Assembly (NCBI GenBank): GCA_964401455.1
Contig: CAYNYI010000026.1
Coordinates: forward strand, 1 to 29,517
Length of the DNA: 29,517 bases
Direction of reading: 5' to 3'
Origin: CAYNYI01 sp964401455
Lineage (GTDB): Bacteria > Fibrobacterota > OXYB2-FULL-49-7 > CAYNYI01
Shown here: piece by piece, positions 8,822 through 16,302 of the stretch
Numbering within the stretch: the stretch's first letter is position 1
Layout of the letters: every line of letters begins with the position of its first letter
The notes under the pieces: model-generated
What the model was told of the DNA's origin: nothing
What the model saw: the letters and a program-made list of their open reading frames with translations, nothing else
Database searches by the model: none
Translations under genes and position numbers: made by a program

Positions 8822-9674
8822 TTATTTTTCCAGGCCGGATTTTTTAAGGTAATGACTGAGTACCGCATTGCCCTTTTTTGCGGGAATGAGTTTCTCGCCG
8901 TCGGAATAACCTTCCTCCCGTCCGGAAAGTTCCTTAATCAGTCTGTCTCTCCAGATCTTTAACCTTTTTTCCCCGTTCGGGACAGAAGCCAGGTCTGTTT
9001 TCTCCTGCGGATCATTTTCAAGGTTAAAAAGCTGTTCATGTCCGTTTTCCGTAAACCAGATATATTTTTCTTTTCCATCGGTTAGAAACTGAATGGAATG
9101 ATGCCGGACTATATGTTCGCCGTGGATGTATTCGCGCCAATCGGTTTTCTCGCCTTTCGCGAGTCCGGCCGCGGAGATACCGTCAATTGAATCCGGTATT
9201 TCCTGACCCGCGAGTTCAAGCATGGTCGGCATAATATCACGAAGCTCAACCGGATTGTCGCAGAGCGCACCGCGCTTTATCCCGCTGTCTTTCGGGCCCT
9301 TGATTATGAGAGGAACGTTCGCGGAGCCTTCATAGGGAAGGTTTTTTCTGAAAAGATTATGGTCGCCCAGCATTTCTTGTTTTCGGAGCCAGGGCAGGTA
9401 GTCGTCGATTGCGTCGAGATTATCACGGTTTTTGGTGCGGGCAAAATGGAGGTATCCGACCCTTCCATGGTTTCCTTGTTTCAAACCGGTAAAAAGTCCG
9501 GTCCTTGCCGGAACGCGAGAAGGTGTAGCCGAATATGCGTTAGTGAATACCGTCCCTTCGGCGCAAATGCCGGTCAAGATAAGGCGTGTGGACAACAGGG
9601 TGGCCGAGGTGGCTGAGGCAGTCGCCGCGCCACTGATCGGCGAAAATAAAGACAACATTGGGTTTATTACTCAT
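8822..9674 (-). pseudogene. Broken sulfatase (frameshift, Cys to Arg, two internal deletions)
   Basis: Reading from an ATG at 9674, the strand encodes a normal sulfatase start (NVVFIFADQWRGD with the metal Asp). Near 9565-9575 the frame shifts by one base, right after the TPYLDR motif, and continues in another frame to the stop at 8822. The formylglycine motif CxPxR reads R-V-P-A-R: codon 9515-9517 is CGC where TGC is expected, so sulfatase maturation and catalysis are lost. Two internal deletions are visible when compared from memory with this sulfatase family. One joins HGRVGY to LHFAR near 9448; the other joins DYLPWLRKQ to EMLGDHNLFRK near 9378 and removes the middle domain. About 284 residues remain of an expected 480 or so. 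The C-terminal part is well preserved. It converges on the GH20 gene. Confidence 0.88.
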
Positions 9675-9737
9675 ATGTTTAAATATATTTAATTATTCAG
9701 GACCTATCAAATTAAAACCGCAGAAAAGCAAATACTA

Positions 9738-9766
9738 TTGACAAACTATTAGTATTGGAATACATT
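9738..9766 (+). promoter_or_regulatory. Sigma70-like promoter of the VIT-domain gene
   Basis: A consensus -35 TTGACA (9738-9743) is separated by 17 bases from a -10-like TACATT (9761-9766). The spacer contains ATTAGTAT (9748-9755), which also occurs twice at the promoter at 22756. A second possible pair, TTGTAA (9779-9784) and TATATT (9802-9807), also has a 17-base spacer and could be the real or an additional start. Confidence 0.5.
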
Positions 9767-9848
9767 TCTTATTATTGCTTGTAACGGCATACAGGTCTTA
9801 TTATATTAAAGCTAAGTTTTTATTTTGTTTTTTTTCAGGTGGCTATTT

Positions 9849-11887
9849 ATGAATATGAAAAAAGCGTTATTTGTGTCGGGGTTTCTTTTTGTTTTGAACT
9901 TTACTTCTTATGGATTAAATGCGAGAACTGTAAACGGAAACTCCTGGACCGGTGATGTCGCCGTAAAAAACGAGATTATGAGAGTAAAAGTCCACCCTTC
10001 ATATCTTGACATTGAGGCTGAAATTTCCTTAAAAGCCCATACTCCGAACGCACAAGTTCCGGACCCGTCGCTTCCTCTTGAAATACATGGAAATTTCATT
10101 CTGCCTGAGAACAGCGTTATTTCCGGAGCGCTTTTATGGAACGGAAACACGATCCTTCAGGCAAAACTTAAATCAAAGGAGACGGCGACAATGGAATATG
10201 AGGACGTTGTTGACCGTCAGCCCGCTCCCCCGCCGAGGCCGAGAGACCCCATGATAATTGAAAAATTATCCGGGGATACATATAATCTAATGATTTATCC
10301 CTTTTCCCGCGGCCAGTACCGCAAAATAAGAATTCGGTACATTGTCCCCAGAATTTTTCCAACGGTACAGTCGAAAACCAGATAAGCAGCCTGGCCCATA
10401 TTTTTAATATTGAAGAAAGTCTGATGCCCGAAAATTTCCTCCTGGAGCTCGGATCGGGAGACGGAGGAGAAGAAATAGACAGAGTCAGGCTCCGGGCGGG
10501 CGGAAGCTTTTTTACTTATTATCTGCCGTCCAATATTTTCGCCGACTATTCGGTGTCAAAATATTATCTGAGTGTGCCCGGTCTCGGGCAAAAGGCGATT
10601 ACCCAGGCCTCAGAAATAAAGACATCTGTTTATGATCTTACCGCCGCGGGTGCCGATGTGGGCATGCTGCTTGATAAGGGTGACACTAATTATACCGAGT
10701 TTGCCCCGACAAAACCGGGCGAGAGGAAGTTTGACGATATGGTCCGGTTTTTATCAAATATAGATGAAGGGTATCTGCTGAGCAATATAGCCGGCAATGA
10801 ATTTGAAAATCCGCCGGGATCGTCCAACCATAAAAAATACCGTGAAGAGCGGGCGGCAGAATTTAAAATCAGTATTGAGAGGACATTTTCTCTTCTTTCC
10901 GAGGATGAGAAAATACTTAAACATATTGTAATTCTTACTGTCGGGCCTAAATTTACATCTGAGACGATTGAAAATGATTTCAGCCATTTTGAAGACCCTG
11001 AAATAAACGGAGTCAGTATATCGTCATATTTTAATACCCGGGAGGGTTCCGGTTACTGGCCCGGTGTACCTCTTTTTGAAATTCAGAAAACTTATCCTGT
11101 TCTTGATTCTTCCTACAAATCAGGAAGATTTTTGGTGCCTGCTTTCCGCAAGGCAAATTTTAATGTAAAAGTTTCCAATGCTTCAAAATCTTACAATTAT
11201 AACCTGGTCATGGAATCGAGCGGCGGCCGTCCAATTCCTCCTAAATTCAGCTTTCTCGGCCACAGCATCTCAAGGTGGGATACGGATATTGAATGGAAGG
11301 CTTTGGACGTTTACGGTGAAGAAATAGCCTCCTATACCCAGAGTCCGGATGTTTACAGGACTTCCAACGACACCGGACTGGTTAAAATGTGGGCTGGTTC
11401 GGACCTGGCCTTCAGTGAAATATTCAATTATGGCGGATTGGGCCCTGTCTATGGAATCGTTACGGAGGATTATTCTCTATTAGCTCTTGAAGAAGATTCT
11501 GTAAGCGCGGAATTGCAGGAAGCTCTGAGCGATTCCGGTGTGCCGATGCTTACTGATGATGAGATTTTTGTCCTTGAAACGGATACCGCGACGAGCAGCA
11601 TAGAGAAAGAATCCCCCGGTATATCTGCCGCGCCGTATTTGGCCGTAAGCCCGAACCCCTTTAATCCGGTAACCCGCATAGCTTTCAATACTAAAAAAGA
11701 CGGTTTTGTCCTTCTGGAGATATATGACCTTTCAGGAAGGCTTGTGGCAACAGTGATGGACCGTTATCTTAAAAAAGGCGAGCATAGCGTCATGTTCAGC
11801 GGCGCTTCGCTTCCCAGCGGAATTTTCGTCTGCAGACTGAAAACCGGGTCGGGAATAAGAACGGCAAGGATGATGCTGATGAAGTAA
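9849..11887 (+). pseudogene. Secreted VIT-domain protein with NPFNP C-terminal sorting tail, frameshifted
   Basis: Two adjoining frames make one protein. The ATG at 9849 (AGGTGG ribosome site) opens with a signal peptide, M-N-M-K-K-A-L-F followed by a hydrophobic core, and a VIT domain ending in KIRIRYIVP. That frame stops at 10385. The frame one base back carries the natural continuation (NFSNGTVENQ...IEESLMPEN) without a break to 11887. Moving between them needs a -1 shift near 10346-10358, where a run of four C and a run of five T lie, so one base is missing. The second part may hold a degenerate von Willebrand A-like segment (KHIVILTVGP). It ends in a roughly 80-residue FlgD/Por-type tail (SPNPFNPVTRI...GSGIRTARMML), the signal for type IX-type export. 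The repaired length would be about 679 residues. It may be a true pseudogene or a one-base sequence error. Confidence 0.8.
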
Positions 11888-11915
11888 GAGAAAAGCCCTT
11901 TTACAGCCCCGCAGG

Positions 11916-11954
11916 ACCTTTCCCTGTTTCTAAAAACAGGGAAAGGTTTTTTTT
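11916..11954 (+). terminator. Strong rho-independent terminator
   Basis: A perfect 14-bp stem (ACCTTTCCCTGTTT at 916-929 of this 11-kb block, paired with AAACAGGGAAAGGT at 11934-11947) has a four-base loop and ends in eight T (11947-11954). It ends transcription of the VIT-domain gene, and the minus-strand GH4 gene stops five bases beyond it. On the minus strand the stem is not followed by a T run, so it acts mainly on + transcripts. Confidence 0.92.
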
Positions 11955-11958
11955 AATG

Positions 11959-13365
11959 CTAATTGTTTTCGTTCCGTTTTGCCATGGCCGAGCCCTTCAG
12001 CCCTGCCGGACCTTTCTGAAGCGGCAGTTTGATTCTTTTTCCTGTTTTGACCGGTTTTTTTGATGCCCATTTCGGAATATACCGTTTTTCTGCCGCCAAA
12101 AGCTTTTCCGCCATTTCCCGGATCTCTCCCGGTGAGCATACTGCCGCGCTTAACGGATCAACCATCATGGCATGTATGACTGCTTCGCGGTCCCGGTCGA
12201 GTATACCCTGCGCGCAGAGTTCATATACAGCCATATTTGCCCTGCAGATTGAGGCCGTATGTTCAGGAAGTTCTCCAAAATAGGTCGGAGAATATCCGTT
12301 GCGGTCAATAAGAGTCTTTACTTCGACAACACCTTTCTGCGGCAGGTTTGTTATCAGCCCTTTATTCAGAACAGAGGCATAGACCGTTTTAGGTATATTC
12401 AGCGCATGAGCTTCAATTATATCAGCCGCGTATTCATAGGAACGCTTTGTGGGGATTTCTTTTTTTCCGGCCGCCATAGCCCGGCGCTCTTTGTCGGTTT
12501 TTTTTCTCCAGGAGGGCCAGTTTTTTGAATAAAAGCCTGATGCGCCGTGGTACTCCTTTCCGCAGTGTTTGTTTATAAGGTCTTTCCGTTTTCTGAAATA
12601 GGGAACATACTCGGAAAAATGGCCGGAAGACTCTGTTACATAATATCCGAATTGTTTTACCATTTCGAGGCGGACAGGGTCGCGCTTAAATTTTTCAGGG
12701 TCTTTCATCGCTTCGAGAATAGCAGGGTAGAGGTCGCGGTTTTTCCATTGGAGTTTTGTGTACCATGCTATGTGATTGACTCCCCCGCACTCATAATCGA
12801 GTTCGTCAAACGGGATTCCAACCAGTTCGGTTATCAACTCAGCGGTTCCCTGAACACTGTGGCATAATCCAATATAGGGCATGCCGGTTGAGCGGAGCGT
12901 TGCAAGACTCATGATAGACATCGGGTTGGTGTAATTCATAAGAAGAGCGTCCGGACAAAGTTTTTCGGCGTCCTTAATAATATCCAGCCAGGCGGGCAGC
13001 GTCCGGAGGGCTTTCATGACGCCTCCCGGGCCTACCGTGTCGCCTATGCACTGATTTATACCGTACTTCAGGGGGATTTCATAATCTTTTTTTACACATG
13101 CCGTTCCGGAGACTTCAATAGTGTTTATCAAATAGTTTGTTTTGGGCAGAATCTTTTTTCTGTCTGTAGAAGCTTCAATTTTCCATTTTGTTTTGCCCAT
13201 CTTTTTGAGTAGTCGGTGCATGAGTTTTACATTTACCGAGAGGCGCTTTTCGTCAATGTCAACCAGGCCGATGATGCCGCGGTCCAGCCCCTTTATATTT
13301 AATATATCGGTGAAAAGGGGTTGAGTAAAACCGCTGCCGGCACCGAGAAGAGTGATCTTTTTCAT
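11959..13365 (-). CDS. GH4 glycosidase, alpha-galactosidase (MelA)-like, NAD- and metal-dependent
   Basis: The 468-residue protein begins with the NAD-binding loop LLGAGSGF (6-13) and an acidic VDID (35-38) at the end of beta-2. It has GDTVGPGG (108-115), NYTNP (144-148) and the metal-site motif CHSVQGT with C168 and H169, then GGVNH with H198. GH4 enzymes cleave glycosides by an oxidation-elimination route using NAD and Mn in the cytoplasm. The CHSVQGT form is that of the alpha-galactosidase/alpha-glucosidase branch rather than the 6-phospho-glucosidases. The C-terminus carries a Lys-rich tail of about 35 residues. The start has a good GGAG site, and a perfect -10 TATAAT lies upstream on the minus strand. 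It is divergent from an AraC regulator that likely controls it. The exact sugar is not certain. Confidence 0.87.
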   Translation of the reverse strand: MKKITLLGAGSGFTQPLFTDILNIKGLDRGIIGLVDIDEKRLSVNVKLMHRLLKKMGKTKWKIEASTDRKKILPKTNYLINTIEVSGTACVKKDYEIPLKYGINQCIGDTVGPGGVMKALRTLPAWLDIIKDAEKLCPDALLMNYTNPMSIMSLATLRSTGMPYIGLCHSVQGTAELITELVGIPFDELDYECGGVNHIAWYTKLQWKNRDLYPAILEAMKDPEKFKRDPVRLEMVKQFGYYVTESSGHFSEYVPYFRKRKDLINKHCGKEYHGASGFYSKNWPSWRKKTDKERRAMAAGKKEIPTKRSYEYAADIIEAHALNIPKTVYASVLNKGLITNLPQKGVVEVKTLIDRNGYSPTYFGELPEHTASICRANMAVYELCAQGILDRDREAVIHAMMVDPLSAAVCSPGEIREMAEKLLAAEKRYIPKWASKKPVKTGKRIKLPLQKGPAGLKGSAMAKRNENN

Positions 13366-13401
13366 GGGGTCTCCTTTTTTATAGGATAAATGAAATGTCT
13401 G

Positions 13402-13443
13402 ATTATAATTTAATGTCTTTAATTAAGAATTACAATATGTAAT
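13402..13443 (-). promoter_or_regulatory. GH4 promoter -10 and adjacent palindrome
   Basis: On the minus strand a perfect TATAAT occupies 13407-13402, about 37 bases before the GH4 start. A perfect palindrome ATTACA-ATA-TGTAAT (13429-13443) covers the -35 position, where no good TTGACA match is seen. A poor -35 with a regulator site over it fits an activated promoter, with the divergent AraC protein as the natural candidate. The same palindrome recurs with 13 of 15 bases at 16275. Confidence 0.5.
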
Positions 13444-13471
13444 ATGTGAGTATTTATAGTATATTTGTGAT

Positions 13472-14320
13472 ATGGATTTTGCGAAGAACTATTCTTTGTC
13501 CCGGTTTCCGGAAAGCGACCCGGTTTTTACGCGTCCGTCCTTTGCCGGTGTAGAAAGAGTAAGCACAGAAAAGTATTTCTGGGATAATAAAAGCCATGGC
13601 CCGGGTCAAGACCGCTATATTATTCAGTTCACTACCGGAGGCCGCGGATTTTTTGAAAGTGCCGGAAAAGTATGGAGCGTGCCCTGCCACACCGCGTTTC
13701 TGATCGACTTCAAAACAGATTTTAAATATTACTATAAAGATGAAGGTAAGCCCTGGAGTTTCAGCTGGATTAATTTTAATGGTCCTTCCGGGAAAATACT
13801 TTTTGAGAAACTTATTACACTGTTCGGACCTGTGGTGGGCATTCCCGCTTCATCATATTCATGGATGATGCTTAATGATATAGTGGAAAAGATGTCAAAA
13901 GGCGGATTCAAGGATATTTACCGGTGTTCCAATTTTTGTAACAATTTATTTCTACAGCTTTATAAAGACCTTCGCAGCGGAATAGGCGGTTTCAGTTTCT
14001 ACGATGCGGCCGGCTATATGTCGGACAATCTTGACCGGAACATAGACATTTCTCAGATAAGCCGGAAATTTAACCTTTCGCGGGAGCATTTCAGCCGGCT
14101 TTTTACGAAGGCGGCGGGTGTGAGTCCGGGAAGGTATTTGAAGAATCTCAGGCTCGAACGGGCAAAGGAGCTTCTGCGGCGGGGCGATATGAATCTTTCT
14201 ATGATTGCAAAGCAAACAGGGCTTGGCGACGCCAATTATTTTTGCCGTGTTTTCAGGGCCCATACGGGTCTTACCCCACGGGCGTTCAGCAAAACCTTCG
14301 AGGGGACCCGGAAACTGTAG
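13472..14320 (+). CDS. AraC-family transcriptional regulator
   Basis: The 282-residue protein has an N-terminal cupin-like ligand domain (about 15-160; the segment RYIIQFTTGGRGFFE and the PCHTAFLI strand are typical) and a C-terminal double helix-turn-helix (about 183-280), with the DISQISRKFNLSREHFSRLF first helix pair and the family signature IAKQTGLGDANYFCRVFRAHTGLTPRAF. Such proteins sense sugars and activate neighbouring catabolic genes. It is divergent from the GH4 glycosidase, which is the probable target. The start codon has no clear ribosome site. A TATAGT at 13455-13460 would start the transcript only about five bases before the ATG, so the message may be leaderless. Its stop lies three bases before the convergent kinase stop. 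Confidence 0.92.
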   Translation: MDFAKNYSLSRFPESDPVFTRPSFAGVERVSTEKYFWDNKSHGPGQDRYIIQFTTGGRGFFESAGKVWSVPCHTAFLIDFKTDFKYYYKDEGKPWSFSWINFNGPSGKILFEKLITLFGPVVGIPASSYSWMMLNDIVEKMSKGGFKDIYRCSNFCNNLFLQLYKDLRSGIGGFSFYDAAGYMSDNLDRNIDISQISRKFNLSREHFSRLFTKAAGVSPGRYLKNLRLERAKELLRRGDMNLSMIAKQTGLGDANYFCRVFRAHTGLTPRAFSKTFEGTRKL

Positions 14321-14323
14321 ATT

Positions 14324-15256
14324 TTATCGTAAAGAATCCCTATACATTTCAATGTTTTTAAAAAGCAGGGAGATATACTCCTTTTCAAGAGAAATGAGAT
14401 CTTCATCTCTGAGAGCGAGCCAGTAGCTAAGCCAGAGAAAGCGTCCGGCGAGTATTATTTCCGGAATTTTTGCTTTCATATCCTGCGGAAAAGCCAGATT
14501 GGCAGAAAAACTCTTTACGAACGGAGAAAAAAGAAATTCAGGGTTTTCAAATCCGCAGCATCCGATAAAATGCGCAGCATCGAAAAGCGGATGCTTATAT
14601 CCGCAGAACTCCCAGTCTATGACTGAGGAAATTTCATCGCCTTTCCATACTATATTCAGGGGATGAAAATCTCCGTGACAAAAAACCGCGGGAGAGGCTT
14701 TTTCGGCATCAGGAATTATTTTCAGAACAAAATCAAGTTCTGTTTTTGTTTCGCTTAGAAGCTCAGGAGAATTTGTCTGAAGCTTTTCCCGGAAACCTTT
14801 CAGAAAGGCGCTGAAAATAAATACTCTTTTGGCGGCTGCTTCCGGGGCATTTTTTAATGCGTACAGTTCGTTAAGAAACGCGGAGGAATTCCGGGCTTTT
14901 TCCAAATCATGAATGAAAGCCGGTCTTTCCGGCGGACTGCCTTCCGCGAAAGGCCTTATCTGAAAAAAGCCTTCTGAAGTTTTAAATACATGGTCTTTTT
15001 CGCCGAATTCACAGTAGGGGTGAATCCTGTCAAGCCCCATGTTCTTTAGAGACGACATTATCCGCGCGGTGTCTTCTTTATATTCAGCTTCTTCGGGTCG
15101 TATTTTTTCAAGAAGAAAGTTGCCGCCCGACTCTGAAAGGCACATGTATCTTTCTATTATACGTTCGGGGCTGCCCTGGACTTCATCCGTTTTCCGGTAA
15201 GATTTTATTTTGATTCCGGCGGCATCAAAAAGGTTTGAGAATTCTGTTTCGGAAAT
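14324..15256 (-). CDS. APH/choline-kinase-family phosphotransferase, ATT start proposed
   Basis: The kinase fold is clear: a VFCHGDFHPLNIVW catalytic loop (D196) and a VIDWEFCGY metal-binding motif (D214). The family phosphorylates choline, amino sugars, aminoglycosides or homoserine. The first ATG (15145) would remove the first N-lobe strands, while coding sequence continues upstream in frame (GSPERIIERYMCLSESGG). No ATG, GTG or TTG exists there. An ATT at 15256-15254 lies five bases after a strong GGAGGAGG and shares one base with the upstream TAA stop (TAATT, mimicking TAATG). That gives 310 residues. The upstream neighbours are a secreted protein and a truncated nucleotidyltransferase, so it may once have paired with that enzyme in amino-sugar or choline activation. 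The substrate is unknown. Confidence 0.75.
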   Translation of the reverse strand: MSETEFSNLFDAAGIKIKSYRKTDEVQGSPERIIERYMCLSESGGNFLLEKIRPEEAEYKEDTARIMSSLKNMGLDRIHPYCEFGEKDHVFKTSEGFFQIRPFAEGSPPERPAFIHDLEKARNSSAFLNELYALKNAPEAAAKRVFIFSAFLKGFREKLQTNSPELLSETKTELDFVLKIIPDAEKASPAVFCHGDFHPLNIVWKGDEISSVIDWEFCGYKHPLFDAAHFIGCCGFENPEFLFSPFVKSFSANLAFPQDMKAKIPEIILAGRFLWLSYWLALRDEDLISLEKEYISLLFKNIEMYRDSLR

Positions 15257-15984
15257 TATATCCTCCTCCGCATGTATTTATGGATTACTATACCGGCGCC
15301 TATCCCTGAATAATTTGGCATGATGTTCTCTCTTTTTCCTCCGATATCTCTGTTGTCCGGAATATAGGCTTTTTGAAAGGCGAAAGCCTTAAAGGACATA
15401 AAAGGAAGCGGGCGAAAATGGAGTTCACCCCTTGCCTCAAGGCCGGGGCGCGGGCTGTGATAGTACTTATCCCGGAATTTGAACATATGATAGCCGGCAA
15501 TGAGTCCGAAGCCGGAACTAAAAAACGCTTTTGACGATCGGGTCATTTTTTTCGGGGCATTAAAAAGTTTAAGGCCGATTATGTTCCAATCGATATAAAA
15601 TTCTGAAGCGCCGTGTTCCTCGTTGGATGAGAAAACAAATGTGTTGGGTACAAGCATATGTCCGATATAAATCTCGTCGCCGGCAAAGCCCCGGTACTTT
15701 TTGGGGATGCGGTGTTTTACATCGGATTTCCTGAGAAGGGCTTTACCGTCGATATCAATTACGGTGCTTTTCGAAAATGTTTTAAAAAGCAGGTTTTCTC
15801 CGAATAAACTGTTGATTGCCATACCGCCGGCAAGGTGAATATCGAGCCGGACCGGTATTTCTCCTGAGGGATTTTTCTTTACACTTCGAATATCCTTTCG
15901 GCTGCCCCTGTGTCGTCTTTCCGAAGACAAAACCGGAAACCCGGCAGATAAGCATAAGCATATAGTCATAACCGTTTTTATCAT
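15256..15984 (-). CDS. Secreted protein of unknown function, possibly a small outer-membrane barrel
   Basis: This 242-residue protein starts with a signal peptide (positive MIK, hydrophobic core to about residue 20, then SSERRH). The rest is rich in aromatic residues and short alternating strands, for instance around GLEARGELHFRPLPFMSFKAF, as in outer-membrane barrels, but I recognise no family. It overlaps the truncated nucleotidyltransferase by 4 bp (ATGA) and the kinase by one base, so all three are probably one transcript. There is no lipobox cysteine. A role in the envelope is inferred from the signal peptide only. Confidence 0.6.
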   Translation of the reverse strand: MIKTVMTICLCLSAGFPVLSSERRHRGSRKDIRSVKKNPSGEIPVRLDIHLAGGMAINSLFGENLLFKTFSKSTVIDIDGKALLRKSDVKHRIPKKYRGFAGDEIYIGHMLVPNTFVFSSNEEHGASEFYIDWNIIGLKLFNAPKKMTRSSKAFFSSGFGLIAGYHMFKFRDKYYHSPRPGLEARGELHFRPLPFMSFKAFAFQKAYIPDNRDIGGKRENIMPNYSGIGAGIVIHKYMRRRI

Positions 15985-16154
15985 AGAGATGCTTTCTGTT
16001 TTTTTATACCGCAGTTATTATAAGAATCCATTGCGCGGACTATGGATGGTTTTCCGTCTATTTCGAAACAAACCTTATGCAGGTCGGCGGAACCCATTCG
16101 GGTTCCTTTGCCTCCGGCAAGGATAATGCTGTATTCGAGGCTTTTGGGTTTCAT
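15981..16154 (-). pseudogene. Truncated NTP-transferase (sugar-nucleotidyltransferase) fragment
   Basis: From an ATG at 16154 the frame encodes about 57 residues. It begins with the nucleotide-binding signature of GlmU/MobA-type nucleotidyltransferases (SIILAGGKGTRMG, then HKVCFEIDGKPSIVRAMDSY). It stops 7 residues later, where intact enzymes continue for about 200 more. The nucleotide loop alone cannot work as an enzyme. The frame remains open upstream to a GTG at 16220, but no ribosome site is clear for either start. The stop overlaps the next start as ATGA, which suggests that the deletion was internal and left the original 3' end in place. It looks like the remains of the partner of the kinase two genes downstream. 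Confidence 0.7.
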
Positions 16155-16232
16155 TGATATAAGATAATTTATATCCGTTGCCTGCAACAAAAAGTTCAAG
16201 GCTCCTTTTGGTGCAGGCACAATAAACAGCTC

Positions 16233-16261
16233 TTGACAAAGTCATGAAAAAGAGCTATATT
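16233..16261 (+). promoter_or_regulatory. Strong sigma70-like promoter of the GntR-SPFH-RND operon
   Basis: TTGACA (16233-16238) and TATATT (16256-16261) are separated by exactly 17 bases, which is a near-consensus housekeeping promoter. The operator palindrome begins at the last base of the -10, so a bound repressor would block the start site. Confidence 0.82.
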
Positions 16262-16280
16262 GTCATAGTTGACTATTACA
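16261..16280 (+). promoter_or_regulatory. Probable GntR/YtrA operator
   Basis: A 9-bp inverted repeat with one mismatch, TGTCATAGT and ACTATTACA around TG, overlaps the expected transcription start of the operon. Size, symmetry and position fit autoregulation by the GntR protein encoded 23 bases downstream. Confidence 0.65.
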
Positions 16281-16289
16281 ATGTGTAAC
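16275..16289 (+). repeat. Second palindrome, shared with the AraC/GH4 intergenic region
   Basis: The 15 bases ATTACAATGTGTAAC hold a perfect TTACA-ATG-TGTAA inverted repeat and differ at only two positions from the palindrome at 13429-13443. It overlaps the right arm of the GntR operator. Its role is unknown; it could be a second binding site for the same or another regulator. Confidence 0.45.
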
Positions 16290-16302
16290 CAAAGGACTTG
16301 GT

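Noticed and set aside
8772..9848. Insertion sequence as the cause of the sulfatase damage
   Set aside because: No transposase remnant, terminal inverted repeat or target-site duplication is visible; the lesions are point changes and simple deletions.
10341..10363. Programmed -1 frameshift in the VIT-domain gene
   Set aside because: The local bases do not make an X-XXY-YYZ slippery heptamer in the reading frame, and I see no strong hairpin just downstream. A lost base in a homopolymer is simpler.
16155..16220. N-terminal extension of the nucleotidyltransferase fragment from the GTG at 16220
   Set aside because: The extra 22 residues do not resemble the family, which normally begins a few residues before the ILAGGKGTRM loop, and no ribosome site precedes the GTG.
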